Part shown: positions 24,645-36,439 of the stretch, one piece after another
Numbering within the stretch: position 1 is the first letter of the stretch
Layout of the letters: each line of letters begins with the position of its first letter
Translations under genes and position numbers: made by a program
NCBI GenBank assembly: GCA_025267735.1
Contig: CM046295.1
Coordinates: forward strand, 18,322,938-18,386,937
Source: Mactra quadrangularis
Lineage: Eukaryota; Mollusca; Bivalvia; Venerida; Mactridae
Length of the DNA: 64,000 bases
Direction: 5' to 3'
Notes under the pieces: generated by a model
The model's input: the letters and a program-made list of their open reading frames with translations, nothing else
Told to the model about the DNA's origin: nothing
Databases searched by the model: none

Positions 24645-24940
24645 CACAACAATGAAAAAACCACTAAAAGCCGGATATAATGGCTTACCAGGAAATCAGA
24701 AAGAAAACATGTAATCCATATTCAGTCAGCGTAATATAATTCCATGTGGAGGTTTTGTTTTAAAGTTTCAAAATATACGGAGTTATATCTGCAAGGATTG
24801 GATTGAATTTGGATATATTTAAAGCATAACACAATATATAGACACAAATAATTGAAGTTCATGTAAATGAAAGTTGGCACACTTTTATTTTAACTCCAAA
24901 TCAGTTTTACATGGATTGAAACAGCTTTTAGACGTAAATC
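24645..24940 (+). promoter_or_regulatory. conserved 5' flank of TLR5
   Basis: Closest to the TLR3 block. AATATAAT at 24733-24740, ATACGGAGTTATATCTGCAA, GATATATTTAAAG, AATTGAAGTTCATG, then CAGCTTTTAGACGTAAATC before ATGG. The ETS-like GCGGAAGTTC of other copies is GCCGGATATA here. Confidence 0.62.
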
Positions 24941-27016
24941 ATGGCGATTGGTAATTCAATAATTAAGGTTATTATATATTTGTTCATGATAACATATGTG
25001 CATGGAAATGTGTGTCGTTTCGATGGCGTTATAGCTAATTGTACGAATACAAATTTAATAGAAATACCAAATATTCCAGGATACATTGAACAATTGATAT
25101 TTACAGGAAACAACCTTGGCTCAGTAATGTTTGAAACGTTCAAAAATGTCGAAAACACACACAAGATTTGGCGCCTCGACCTAGCGGCTAACAGGATTGT
25201 GAATATAACAGACGATGCATTTAAGAGCTTTACTGATCTATCGTTCTTGTACCTAAGCTCAAATCAAATTAATGTCACATATTTGAAAATGCTGCTATGG
25301 AATATTTCAGAAACACATCCATTGGACAAATTATATTTGCAGAGAATGGGTCCGAAGTCTATCAACCAAGAAACTTTCTCTCGGCTCAAGAAAACACCAG
25401 CCATCAACTTACACATGGGATACAATGAGCTGGAAGAATTCACGACATCGACTTTGTCTCTGTTGAAAGGGTTGGAATTGCTAAACCTGGAACACAACAT
25501 GATAACGAAATTTGAACTTACAATCATGGATAAGTTACAAACACTGTGGGTAGGCTACAACCAATTAACGAGCGTTCCAGCATTTTGCATTGGGAATACA
25601 AAAGAATCCTTTATTAAGAACATTAAATGGGTATATTTAAATAACAATTACATTTCTAGCCTTAGTAACGACACGTTCCAATGTTTAACAAAAGTAAGGT
25701 CTATTCACATCGAGAGCAACGTCATTGGTAATTTTCCCTCATTCTTTTTAGAAAGTCTAAACAATCTATTAGTTTTCGGTAGCTCTAAGAACCATGGACA
25801 CCGAACGAAGATATACCCATATGCGTTTGCCTCATCGACATTAAACTTCCTTACACTAAGCTTCGATAGTAATGCACTGGACGTTTTTCAATCAATTCCA
25901 GAGGCCTTTAAGGGATTACCCAATTTGAAGACAATTCGCTTAAGCTATGCTAATATGGTGCGTATGACTGAAACAAATGTGTCGGACCTTTTCGCGCCGT
26001 TATCAACAGTTAAATACTTTAATTGCTTTAAGTGCTCGTTGGAATGTGATCTAAAATCTGTAATTGGAAAAAAACCTAACCTAACCAAAGTTAACCTGAG
26101 GGAAAATAATTTTCAAGGTATTAGCCCCGGTTTGTTTACAGAAAAGTCTAACATTACGGTTCTGAAGCTTTCTTATAATAAAATCAGTAATGTACATGAA
26201 GACAGTTTGCCGATAGCATTTTTGAATAATTTATCAAGCTTTGATCTTTCCCAAAATCCTTTCATTTGCGATTGTAAGCTTGCATGGTTTATAGATTGGT
26301 TGAAGGCAGCTAACAAGTCAAAGTTGCTACATTTCCCAGAAGGATACACGTGTGCTTCTCCACCAATGTGGGCAAATAGACGTCTTGATGAAGTGCACTT
26401 CTCATATTTGGAATGTCATCCCTTTACAACCCCAGAATGGTTCGGTGTGATTGGTGGTCCTATTATTATTGTGATGATCTTTTTATCTTTGATCCTTTAT
26501 AGAAAAAGATGGAGTATAAAACACTATGTATACATGCTGCGGAAAAAGCGGGAATATGCACCATTACCAGGCGATCAATATGTGTATGACGCATTTGTAG
26601 CTTACAACGAATCAAATCGATCATGGGTGAAGAATTTCCTAGTTTCAGTTTTGGAAGGTGAACATGGATTAAAATTGTGCGTCCATGAAAGAGATTTTAC
26701 ACCCGGTGTTTTCGTAAATGAAAACATTGTGGAACGCATGAGAGAAAGTAAGAAAATAATTTTAGTTTTGTCGAACACCTTTGCAACCAGCGAATGGTGT
26801 ATGTTTGAATTAAAAATTGCTCATTCTATGCATATTGAAGACAACGTTGAAGTCATTGTAATTTTGAAAGAAGAAATACAAGCTAAGAATATGAATAATT
26901 CTATGAAAGTTCTCCTTGAGAATACAACTTATCTAGAATGGACTGATGACAATATTGGACATGAGCTATTCATTACAAAACTGAAAGACGCCATGGGTGT
27001 TGCTGTCAATAGCTAA
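24941..27016 (+). CDS. TLR5: Toll-like receptor (LRR-TM-TIR), intact
   Basis: Intact 691-residue single-exon TLR. Signal peptide 1-22; N-terminal cap with C25 and C34; ~15 leucine-rich repeats; C-terminal cap 439-494 with C443, C445, C471 and C492; membrane helix ~500-521 then basic YRKRW; TIR ~548-690 with Y549 opening YDAFVAY and BB loop R584-D-F-T-P588-G. Box 3 is LFITKL without the usual Trp. Family role: ligand recognition outside the cell or in endosomes, adaptor recruitment through the TIR domain; ligand unknown. Ectodomain, 5' block and 3' flank all pair with TLR3. Differences include HERDF for HQRDF in box 2, PMWAN for PKWAN in the cap, and a final Ser where the others end in Gly. 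Many N-x-S/T sequons. No in-frame defects. Confidence 0.93.
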   Translation: MAIGNSIIKVIIYLFMITYVHGNVCRFDGVIANCTNTNLIEIPNIPGYIEQLIFTGNNLGSVMFETFKNVENTHKIWRLDLAANRIVNITDDAFKSFTDLSFLYLSSNQINVTYLKMLLWNISETHPLDKLYLQRMGPKSINQETFSRLKKTPAINLHMGYNELEEFTTSTLSLLKGLELLNLEHNMITKFELTIMDKLQTLWVGYNQLTSVPAFCIGNTKESFIKNIKWVYLNNNYISSLSNDTFQCLTKVRSIHIESNVIGNFPSFFLESLNNLLVFGSSKNHGHRTKIYPYAFASSTLNFLTLSFDSNALDVFQSIPEAFKGLPNLKTIRLSYANMVRMTETNVSDLFAPLSTVKYFNCFKCSLECDLKSVIGKKPNLTKVNLRENNFQGISPGLFTEKSNITVLKLSYNKISNVHEDSLPIAFLNNLSSFDLSQNPFICDCKLAWFIDWLKAANKSKLLHFPEGYTCASPPMWANRRLDEVHFSYLECHPFTTPEWFGVIGGPIIIVMIFLSLILYRKRWSIKHYVYMLRKKREYAPLPGDQYVYDAFVAYNESNRSWVKNFLVSVLEGEHGLKLCVHERDFTPGVFVNENIVERMRESKKIILVLSNTFATSEWCMFELKIAHSMHIEDNVEVIVILKEEIQAKNMNNSMKVLLENTTYLEWTDDNIGHELFITKLKDAMGVAVNS

Positions 27017-27022
27017 CGTTGT

Positions 27023-27028
27023 AATAAA
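27023..27028 (+). terminator. poly(A) signal of TLR5
   Basis: AATAAA 7 bases after the stop, in the same place as in TLR3. Confidence 0.55.
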
Positions 27029-27884
27029 AAAAAACGCCATCTTTATAATTCTTATTGACTGATAAGAAAGATATGATTAACGTTATGTTTAACAGGCTTC
27101 CATTTTGTTAACATATCTTAAACATTAATTCTTTGTGCAGGGTTTAAGTGGCGTACCTGAATAAATACGAGTATAGCTCTCAAAAACAGGAAGGAATTAA
27201 TAAATTCAGTAATGTTTAATTATTATTGTGTATAGAAACAAGTAAGCAATGTACACTGAGCAACTCTACATACTAAACAATTGATTTTGTTATAAGAAGA
27301 ATAAAAACTTTAAACTGTATCGTAATGTCCCGGGGTATCTGTTTCGATTTAACGTATTTTTGTATTCTTGTTTGTACGTTTATGTCTTATGTACTATTTA
27401 TGCTCCATATTTTATTGCGTGCAGACTTTTAACAGCCAGGTTCGGTAGCCCAGTCGAATATCGGGGGTAGGGATTCGAATTTAACCCGGGTCTATATCCG
27501 GGTATATGCAACAATGTACCATCAGTGGAATAGGGCTATTTTGTCCAAAAGGATGCCGTCAATGGTTAAGACCTTTCTGTTCATATTATGACTGCGCATC
27601 TGATTCTGCTCACGATAGAAGGTTCGTCTCGCAAATTTTGACAATGTTATTTATTTGTCAATAAAGGCTTCATTATCGATATTTTAAAAAATCATGTCGT
27701 ATATCGATCAGACAAAATATCGCCGATACATCGATATCGTTGGAATCGATGACAGCTCTACTTGTAGCTCTAATCATTCATTTATATTTTATACTGTGTT
27801 TAATCACTTTTTTACACAATTCAGGTTATATTACCGCATGCAGCACAAGCTATAGAACACAAGATTTGAAATCCAGACGCCTTA

Positions 27885-28131
27885 CACTGCTAATTTTCTT
27901 GCGCAAGAAATTTACCTGCGATTGCTTTACTCCACCCAAATGTAAATGGTTACCTACAAGGGTGGTATAATTCCGTTGCACCAATGTGATAGCAGCACTT
28001 AGCGGAGTAATAGACTCCCCTGGGAGATCGATATATAGATACCAGTAACCTGATGGCCAGTGGTAATAGCTGTAAAGTCGACGAATGTACATAAGCATGA
28101 TTCTAAGACTATAATTTGCATTAATTTACAC
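27885..28131 (+). mobile_element. SINE family B body
   Basis: Paralogous to the copy at 15281-15531; same 5' truncation and same neighbour (MITE I), so both were present before the TLR3/TLR5 duplication. Confidence 0.7.
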
Positions 28132-28138
28132 TGGGATC

Positions 28139-28396
28139 TTAAGGTTTTATTACACACGTACTTTATTCATATTTTCACAGAAAACTTGAACTTTTGTACA
28201 GAATTAAAATTATAAATTAAAGTCAATTGCATTAAAAACTACATTTTGACAAAAGGGAGGATGAAAGAACATAATTGAGTGTTCATATTCATATGTAGAT
28301 TAGCTGTAAAACAAAAATCAACATGTGAAGTACATCTAAACATAATGTAAAATATAAAACATGAGCATGTGTAAAGAAGCTTTTGGACCCCAGTGC
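28139..28396 (-). mobile_element. MITE family I
   Basis: Ends CACTGGGATCTTAAGG and TTTTGGACCCCAGTG are inverted repeats. Paralogous to 15536-15790. Confidence 0.75.
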
Positions 28397-29755
28397 ACTT
28401 ATTTACTAACTGCGCTACCGACCTGGGTTAAATTTCAATATGTATTGATCAATGCCATTTGGAACACCTCGACCAATAATTGATTAATTCAATGACTAAT
28501 TTCGGAAGGATTCATGGGGCCCACCAATACTAAATTACTTGATCTTATTCTACATACGCAAGGCGAAGCACGTAACAGTTATGTAAAATATTTATTGTCG
28601 TAAACACAAAAGGTTTTGTAAATACATTTCTTTTACTATTTATATGACTATATATTGTTCAGCAGATATAATTGAATCGTGGACTTCAAATTTTAGAACT
28701 TAGAAACGATACATTGTCACCGCCTAATCTATCGGGGATCTGTTTACTTTAACACCCGTTGAAGCATTCTGTTTGGGCATTTGACGCTAATGTCGTTTCC
28801 AAAATGGCGTAGACATATGTCCGAGGTTATTTCTTGTGAATGATCGAGATTTTACTGTATTTTCGCTTAATATTTAACGGTTTGCAGTTTTATTACTTAT
28901 GATATACTATAGTGTTTATATGAGTTTAACTGCTGCAAAATAACCATTTTGCTTTAGCTTTCAGAATAAAATCAATACGTTTGTGGATATTTAAACACGA
29001 AAGTGTATATCTTTATAATGTATTTTTCTAAAGAATAAACGTAGTACCTCCTAGACCCTACAGGACATTTTGTCAATTGTGTAACAAAATAGAACAACTT
29101 ACAATGAATTTTCTTTTGTCGAACTGTATTTAACTGGCGCTCAATAAGCATAACATAAAAGGAGCACGTGCACCTTTAGCTGTGTCTCAATATTTATCAC
29201 ATTTAGTTCTGTAAGGATTTTGACTTTTATAATGTTTCACTTATATTTCTGTTTGTAATAGAATTAATTATGCTTATCAAGGCATTGTTTATATAAACGT
29301 AGTAAACATGTGATGCTTTCCCAGTGTTTCGTAGTTTTTTTATTTACAGTACTGTCAGTACTTTGATTTGTATCTCTCTCCTTGGTTGTTTGTTTTTAAA
29401 CAAGAGCTGACGTCTTCAATAAAATCATTACTACATATCCATTAACCCTTTACTGGTTTCGACTAGCTTTATTCACTATTACGCGTTTCATCACTGATCA
29501 ACTTAGCCAAGTTATTCCCTGGGTGACTGACTTTCAGATAAACCAAGTTGAGCCCCGATCACAGTTACCATTGCAACGCTGGGGCGGAGCAAAAAGGGCA
29601 AGAAATGCAATTTTTGCTCTTTTTCCACCCCAACTTTGCTTTCAAACAGTATTTTTTCCAAAATTGACGTCAATAGTGCCAGTTCTTAAAACATATTTTC
29701 TTACCGACATTTTGCGCCATTTCTCTGCACTCAATGACGCTGATTTTTTCTGGTG

Positions 29756-30085
29756 AAAAGGGGCGCTCCGTCCCCTTCAAACTCCAGCAACAAGGGGGAC
29801 ACATCTTCCCGTCGAAACCCCTATGAGACACCTTTTGATGGGAAAGGCGCAAGAAAAACGGCTCTTTGGTTTGGGACAACTTTCCTCATGTGACATTCAC
29901 TGAATCCTGTAAAGAAAACACCAATTTCAAGGCTGTGGCGGCCATTTTGAATGAGGGGTCCAGATACGTAAAAATGCGGGATAGACCAATTCAGGTTAAA
30001 CTGAAAATTCTTGTGGATCATAAATCATTGATTAGTATAGCTCGATGTAAATGTTATTTTTAATCGCCTAAATATGTTTGTAATG
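29756..30085 (+). repeat. dispersed repeat family F
   Basis: Shares with 36440-36785 the motifs GGCGCAAGAAAAA, GTAAAGAAAACACCAATTTC, AAGGCTGTGGCGGCCATTTT, GGATAGACCAATTCAGG and AATGTTATT. No coding capacity. Possibly the conserved part of a larger nonautonomous element that may start near 29520. Confidence 0.65.
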
Positions 30086-30589
30086 GCACAGAGTACAGTT
30101 CGTCCATGTAAGCATTGCGTATATAAACATTGCCGATTTCATTACATATTTATATTTAGGGTGATTTATTTTTACAAGGTTATAGTTTAGTTAGTTTACA
30201 CTTATTTTATAACACATCATTATATAAAAAATAAAGCACTTTTTAAAATAAGAGTTAATCATAAAGTTGATTGTTTAAATCATTAAAATGTTGTTCATGC
30301 ATTAGCGTATTTACCTATTTAGTGGCAAGTCCATTGTTAAAAGTACAAAACACGCATGTCCTAATATACGACATGTATGTTCATAAATATTGTTAACGGA
30401 AAGTTCTTTTTTTTATAAAAAAGATATTCTTGTATTCTTGAGATGTTTTCCTTGTTAGACAATAGTCATAATATCTAATATTGTCAGTACTTCATGAGAC
30501 ACATATACACATGTATATAGCTATTCTATAAATAACTGCTTCCTAGACGACAGTGAACTTCTATAATGCGAGGATGATATTATTTTCCA

Positions 30590-30875
30590 AAGGAGCGGAT
30601 AAGGGAATTTTTTCTAGGGGGAGGGATCCGAACTTTTTGTTGGGGCCCAAACTTTCGAATCACATCCACATTATACACATTTTGCAGAGTAATCCAACAT
30701 ATTAATGCTAAAAACTACATAAACATTAAATCTATATTAAGCACAGGGAAATTTTGCTTCATGCCACTTAAGAATGATTTAAAGTTAAAAAATACACTTA
30801 TGGACAGGTAAATGTTGGAAATTCTAGGGGACGGGTGGACACCCATGACCCCCTCCCCCCTTAGATCCGCCTTTG
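30590..30875 (+). mobile_element. MITE family H
   Basis: Starts AAAGGAGCGGATAAGGG and ends CCCTTAGATCCGCCTTTG, an imperfect inverted repeat. It splits TATTTTCC from TTCCTTATATCCATTG; paralogous flanks (~36990, ~15995) read straight across, proving insertion. Related sequence at 48078 and 58359. Confidence 0.72.
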
Positions 30876-31034
30876 TTCCTTATATCCATTGTTTTATAAT
30901 ATTCAGCGATGTCAGTGCTTTGATATTCATAATATCAATACTTCAGTTTTCTAAAAAGTACAGCAGACATCCATAAACCTCTATAATAAGAACATAATTA
31001 CTACATGTCAAGTTTAACATTATCTTGCTACCAA

Positions 31035-31752
31035 TCTGATTAAAACCCGATCTAAAATTTTCCGCTCGCCTACACGCTATTTAGATCTGGCCCTTTTCAA
31101 ATGAGGGTCAGTTCAGGTGACCTTTTCTTATAATAATATTAATGACGAAATTGTTATGATACGTAACTTGTTTACATCGTCTACGTCACGCAATACGGGA
31201 CCTAATCAGTTATTTCCCCTTGTATACTATTCAAATAGGTAGGTCCAATTAGTTGGATTACTTGAATTTCACCCTTACTTTTCAATGTCTATTTGCTAAA
31301 TTTAATCTTAAATATTTTTTTGTAAATCTTTTCATTTGTTTGAAATGTTAAGTATTTTTAGGGTAAAGAATTTTCTTTATTTCACCACTTCTGTTAATAT
31401 CTTCATTAACAAGAAAGATATTAGATGAAATATTTTGTTATCCTTACATAAGACTTCAATGATAATATCCGAGGATTCCAACTGTAAGGACCTACTTACC
31501 AACTGGAAGGTTTCAGATTTTATCAGGGGAAGATAACTGTCAGCCCCTTATTTGAAACGAGCCGTCCAATCGCAGACTGTGAATAATGACGCTGTTAAAT
31601 TAACGTGCAAATCTTGGTCTAAAAATAGAAATTACGAAATCGAAATGTTATTAATAGCGTTTCGTCTAGTTGAAAGCTACACATTGATTAATCGACGTAA
31701 AGGTCATCTCGACGTGACCCTCCATTGAGATAGTAGAGATCCTGTACGACAA
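31035..31752. mobile_element. ~715 bp insertion of unknown type upstream of TLR6
   Basis: Flanks CATTATCTTGCTAC and AATATAGCTATATCAG are contiguous in the paralogous sequences at ~37440-37460 and ~24400-24425, so the intervening DNA was inserted or kept here only. No terminal repeats or coding region recognised. Contains GATCTAAAATTTTCC near the left end and GACGTGACCCTCCATTGAG near the right. Confidence 0.6.
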
Positions 31753-31821
31753 TATAGCTATATCAGATTTCATCTTTGTGTCTTAATTGTAATTTAAGAT
31801 TGTCTTTGAAAATGTAAACAA

Positions 31822-32126
31822 GCCACCCGGTAAGCTCAGTTGGTAGCACGCAAGTCTATTGATCGAGGGGGTCGTGGGTTCGATTCCCGGGTGGGGCATA
31901 CTTTTAGTGGACTTTAAACATTAAATTAATGCTACGACTTTTCTCCCTTCTACCAATAAAATTTGCTAATTTTGTGGAGGGCAGTTGTCAGTAAATGACG
32001 AAAGTATAGGCCTAGGTTAACAGCTAAATACAAAATTTAGCTTTTTCAGGGACAGTTAGCAGGTTTACTGACCGCTCTTAGATATTTTATACAATGTACT
32101 GCTACGGCATTAAACCCAACTAAAAC
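31822..32126 (+). mobile_element. SINE family A, full length
   Basis: tRNA-like head with box A (TAAGCTCAGTTGGTAGC) and box B (GGGTTCGATTCC), then the family body, and a tail at CGGCATTAAACCCAACTAAAA. Left flank GATTGTCTTTGAAAATGTA is shared with the copy at 37515, marking one ancestral insertion. Confidence 0.82.
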
Positions 32127-32654
32127 GAAGTATAATGTAAACGAGGAAATTAAAATATTGATGAAGCTTTAATTATAAATAGATGTAATTTTGAAACATA
32201 AAAATATACATTGCAAGCTTGACCTACAGTCTAAAGTACACTTGTATAATACAAACATGTCCCGGATTATGTAAGTGAGGAAATATATACATTGTTGAAG
32301 TTATGGTTATACACAATGTTATTGACCTACATTCAAACGTACACTTTCATTATAGTTTTCTTCAATAATTATTGTTTGTAGCTTGCTCGTGCATTTGTGT
32401 CGGTACCATCAATGTTGGAAACAAAGGTTGAAATAAGAGATTTATCTCTTTTTGTCATCTCCGGCATTGGTTTGCCTGACATGTTACTTACTGTGATAAA
32501 ACATGTTTCTTGTCATTGTTACAGAAATAAAATCAGTATTATGATAAAAACTGCCTAGTGACCTCGGATAGACTTTGGCATGTATGCAAATTAGATATTA
32601 GCAAAATGGCATTTATTTTTTCAATAAGAGACAGTTTCTTTTATTTTGATGATC

Positions 32655-32967
32655 GTATTGATGAAACACTCTAAAGCGGAAGTTCACCAAAAATAAAGTT
32701 GACTGACTTTCGCTAAACCGGATATTCAGGCTCTTCATGAGATCAGAAAAAACAAATCCATCAGTCATCGTGATATAAGTTCCTTGTTAAGGTTTTGGGA
32801 TATACGGATTTATTTCTACATAGCATGAATTAAATATGGATAAATTAGAAGAAAAGGATCACACAAAATATCGATATAAATAAATTGAAGTTTACGTGAA
32901 TAAAAATCGGCACATTTAATATTTATATCAGTTTTAAATGGATGGAAACAGCTTTTGGACGTAAATC
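32655..32967 (+). promoter_or_regulatory. conserved 5' flank of TLR6
   Basis: GCGGAAGTTC at 32676-32685, GATATAAG at 32772-32779, GGGATATACGG, AAGTTTACGTGAATAAAAAT, CAGCTTTTGGACGTAAATC before ATGG. It aligns with the TLR7, TLR4 and TLR1 blocks. The TATA-like element is ~195 bases from the ATG. Confidence 0.62.
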
Positions 32968-35043
32968 ATGGCGACTGGTTATTCAATAATTGAAGTTATA
33001 ATACATCTGTTCATGATTACATATGTGCATGGAAATGTGTGCCGTTTCGATGGCGTTGTAGCTGAATGCATAAATACAAATTTAACAGAAATACCAAATA
33101 TTCCAGGTTATATTGAACAACTGATATTCGAAGGAAACAACATTGGTTCAGTAACGTTTGAAACGTTCAAAAATGTCGAAAATCCACGAAAGATATGGAA
33201 ACTGCACCTGGCGGATAACAAAATTGTTAATATTACAGAAGATGCATTTGAGAAATTTACTAAGTTATCGTTTTTGGATCTAAGTTCGAATCAAATTAAC
33301 GTCAAAGATTTGAAAATGCTGCTGTTGAATATTTCTGAGATGCAATCTATTGAGTATTTATATTTAAATAGAATGGGTACAAAGTCCATCAATGAAGAAA
33401 CTTTCTCTAGGCTAAAAAAAACACCAGCCATCAATTTATTCCTTGAACACAACGAGCTTGAAAGAATCACGACAACCACTCTAACTCGGTTAAAAGGTTT
33501 GGAAATTCTAGATCTGGAGAAAAATAGGCTTACAAACTTTGAACTTACAATCATGGATAAGTTAAGCTCATTGCGGATTGGCCACAACAAATTGACAAGT
33601 GTTCCTGCATTTTGCGTTGGAAATACAACAGAATCCTTCATCAAGAGTATAAAAGTGGTATATCTTAATTACAATTACATTTCTAGTCTAAGTAACGACA
33701 CTTTCCGATGTGTGCCAACGATAAGAAGCATTGAAATTGAAAGCAATCCCATTGGAAATTATCTGCCATTCTTTTTAGCAAGTTTAAACCATCTTACAGA
33801 ATTTGACGCTTTAATGAATCATGGAATCCGAACGAAGATATACCCATATGCGTTCGCCTCATCGACATTGAACTTCATAAAAATTACCTTCAATGGTAAT
33901 GCATTGGACGTTTTTCAATCAATTCCAGAGACATTTAAGGGATTACCCAATCTGCATAAATTTAAGATAAAATTTGCAAATATGGTGCATATGTCCGACA
34001 AAAATGTGTCGGACCTTTTCGCACCGCTATCAACAGTTAATGACTTTTATTGCTATCAATGCTCTTTGGAATGCGATCTCAAATCTGTTATTGGAAACAA
34101 ACCAAATCTGACAAAAGTTAACCTAGGGAAAAATAATTTTCAAGCTATTAGCCCTGGTTTGTTTACAGAAAAGTCTAACATTACGGTTCTAAAGCTATCT
34201 CTAAATAAAATCAGTAATGTACATGAAGAAAGTTTGCCGATAGCATTTTTAAATAATTTATTAAGTTTTGATATATCCAAAAATCCTTTCATTTGCGATT
34301 GTAAGCTTGCATGGTTTATAGATTGGTTGAAGACAGCTAACAAGTCAAGGTTGCTATATTACCCTAAAGGATACACCTGTGCTTCGCCCCCAAAGTGGGC
34401 AAATAGACGTCTTAATGAAGTGCACTTCTCATATTTGGAATGTCATCCCTTCACAACTCCAGAATGGGTCGGTATGATTGGTGGTCCTGTAATTCTAGTT
34501 TTGATTATTTTATCTTTGGTCCTTTATAGCAAAAGATGGAGTATTAAACATTATATATACATGTTGCGGAAAAGGCGGGAGTATACACCATTGCGGGGCG
34601 AGGACTTTACGTATGACGCATTCGTATCTTACCACGAACCGGATGGACCATGGGTGATAAATTTCCTTATGCCATTTCTTGAAGAAGAGAATGGGTTTAA
34701 ATTGTGCGTCCATCATAGAGATTTCCCTGTCGGTGGCTTTATTAATGATAACATTGTGGAACAAATGCAGGAATGTAAGAAAATAATCTTAGTTTTGTCT
34801 AACACATTTGCATCTAGCGAATGGTGTATGTTTGAACTAAAAGTTGCGCATTCTATGCATATTGAAGACAATGTTGAGGTCATTGTAATTTTGAAAGAGG
34901 AAATACAAGCTAAGAATATGAACAATTCTATGAAAGTCCTACTTGAGAATACAACTTATCTAGAATGGACTGATGATATCGTTGGACATGAACTTTTTAT
35001 TACAAAACTGAAAGACGCCATGGGGGTTGCTGTCAATGGCTAA
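32968..35043 (+). CDS. TLR6: Toll-like receptor (LRR-TM-TIR), intact, divergent TIR
   Basis: Intact 691-residue single-exon TLR with the same domain order and cap cysteines as TLR5; ectodomain cysteines C362, C365 and C369 lie in a conserved YCYQCSLECDL segment. The membrane segment (WVGMIGGPVILVLIILSLVL) is followed by YSKRW rather than YRKRW. The TIR first half differs strongly from TLR3/TLR5: TYDAFVSYHEPDGPW, FLMPFLEEENG, and BB loop HHRDFPVGGF, where the canonical Pro position (588) is Val and a Pro sits one residue earlier. The last ~110 residues are again almost identical to all copies. Such a BB-loop change could alter adaptor choice, since that Pro is critical in vertebrate TLR4; this is inference. 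Pairs with TLR7 in both flanks and in the second half of the ectodomain. No disabling changes. Confidence 0.93.
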   Translation: MATGYSIIEVIIHLFMITYVHGNVCRFDGVVAECINTNLTEIPNIPGYIEQLIFEGNNIGSVTFETFKNVENPRKIWKLHLADNKIVNITEDAFEKFTKLSFLDLSSNQINVKDLKMLLLNISEMQSIEYLYLNRMGTKSINEETFSRLKKTPAINLFLEHNELERITTTTLTRLKGLEILDLEKNRLTNFELTIMDKLSSLRIGHNKLTSVPAFCVGNTTESFIKSIKVVYLNYNYISSLSNDTFRCVPTIRSIEIESNPIGNYLPFFLASLNHLTEFDALMNHGIRTKIYPYAFASSTLNFIKITFNGNALDVFQSIPETFKGLPNLHKFKIKFANMVHMSDKNVSDLFAPLSTVNDFYCYQCSLECDLKSVIGNKPNLTKVNLGKNNFQAISPGLFTEKSNITVLKLSLNKISNVHEESLPIAFLNNLLSFDISKNPFICDCKLAWFIDWLKTANKSRLLYYPKGYTCASPPKWANRRLNEVHFSYLECHPFTTPEWVGMIGGPVILVLIILSLVLYSKRWSIKHYIYMLRKRREYTPLRGEDFTYDAFVSYHEPDGPWVINFLMPFLEEENGFKLCVHHRDFPVGGFINDNIVEQMQECKKIILVLSNTFASSEWCMFELKVAHSMHIEDNVEVIVILKEEIQAKNMNNSMKVLLENTTYLEWTDDIVGHELFITKLKDAMGVAVNG

Positions 35044-35054
35044 CGTTGTGATGC

Positions 35055-35060
35055 AATAAA
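35055..35060 (+). terminator. poly(A) signal of TLR6
   Basis: AATAAA 12 bases after the stop, in the TGCAATAAAATAC context shared with TLR4 and TLR7. Confidence 0.55.
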
Positions 35061-36439
35061 ATACGTCACCTTCAAAATTATTAATGACTGATTGAAATTA
35101 ATAACATGATTTACGTTATATAAAATAGGCTCTCGCTGTGTTAACATATTACACTATACTATTGAATTATGTTTTCCTATGAATAAATACAATACAACTG
35201 TGCCACAATATCGCAGACCTAAGTGTTTCTCCTGTTAACAGAATATTTCCTAGCTCAATTAAGTGTTTTGCTTTCAGTAACAGCATTTCCTTTTTATAAT
35301 TTCTGGGGTGTGCTTGACTTATTTTGCGGCATATATAGAATAATTATTTAACAACTATTTAAACTATTAGATTGGTATAATACTTCATCCCTACTAAATT
35401 TTCATTGGAAATATGCCACTATAGAAAACGTTAACATAATTTGTATTACATACTCTATACACAAAAAAACAAATATATCAATGAGCATTCATTGTAAACA
35501 TTTAAACACCTAATTGTGTCTTAATTTTTTATTTTATTTAAATATTTATTGTAAGTTTATGACAAGAATTTAACCGTATATAAATGTTGTAAGAAAATTT
35601 AATCAAGAAAATCAAAGAGGAAAACTTTCAATATTTGTTTTTCATTTGTGTGTACACACATATATATATAATGGTATTTATATGAAATATAAACATGATA
35701 ATTTATGTAAATATTAAAAAAACTCTTAAATTACATATTTTGTTTAAAATAGTCATTTATTTCTTTTGATTTTTTATGTTCTCTTCTATAAAAATCTTTT
35801 TTTATCTACACTGCCATCCAAAAGTTCCTTCATATATTTACAATTTACATTGTACTAAATAGTATTTCAAAATGTCGAACAAGCAATTTATAGTTAAATG
35901 ATTTTACATTTTGCTTTTTGAAATCCGTACTTTTTTCCTATGAAAATGAAACTATAAAATTATCTCAAACTTGATATTGGCTCATTTGGATACATTGACT
36001 ATAGTTTCGAAAGCTGATAGATATCTTTTGCTGCAACTCTAAAAATGAAATATAACAATGAAAAAAAACCATTTTCATTGTATGAATAATGAATAGCATA
36101 AAAAACGATATAATGATTCTGCAACTATGAACTTGGAAATTGTAGCAATTATATTATTGTACAGTGAATTAACTTTTAAAGGGCAGTGTATTCTCTAAAA
36201 CTTTGTTTGATAAAAAACTGTTCTGTACAGTCATTGTTATCTATGTAAGTGTGTTGTTTTGTGACAAATGTATGTGAATTCAGTTTGGTGTTAAATATTG
36301 TCTCACATGTGAGTATATTGGATGCTTAGTTAAAAGAAAATTTATGTAAAGTTGTTTTTTTTCTCAACTGTCAAAACATGAATGATTTCACTGTGAATGA
36401 GTTCGTTAAAATATTTGACGTAATACATGTATTATGATT

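Larger units (their letters stand above)
27017..32654. other. intergenic TLR5-TLR6
   Basis: No gene. 27017-28487 is paralogous to 14415-15890 behind TLR3. 28490-29150 resembles stretches of the TLR2/TLR4 3' flanks. 30480-32654 belongs to the upstream flank shared with TLR7 and TLR4, interrupted by the elements listed separately. The short ORFs at 29523-30063 lie in a dispersed repeat and are not protein-like. Confidence 0.6.

Noticed and set aside
29523..30063. Several 65-77 codon ORFs on both strands
   Set aside because: They fall in or beside dispersed repeat F, overlap each other in several frames and have no domain-like features.
33291..33644. 117-codon minus-strand ORF within TLR6
   Set aside because: Antisense shadow of the leucine-rich-repeat coding sequence; equivalent shadows recur in every paralogue.
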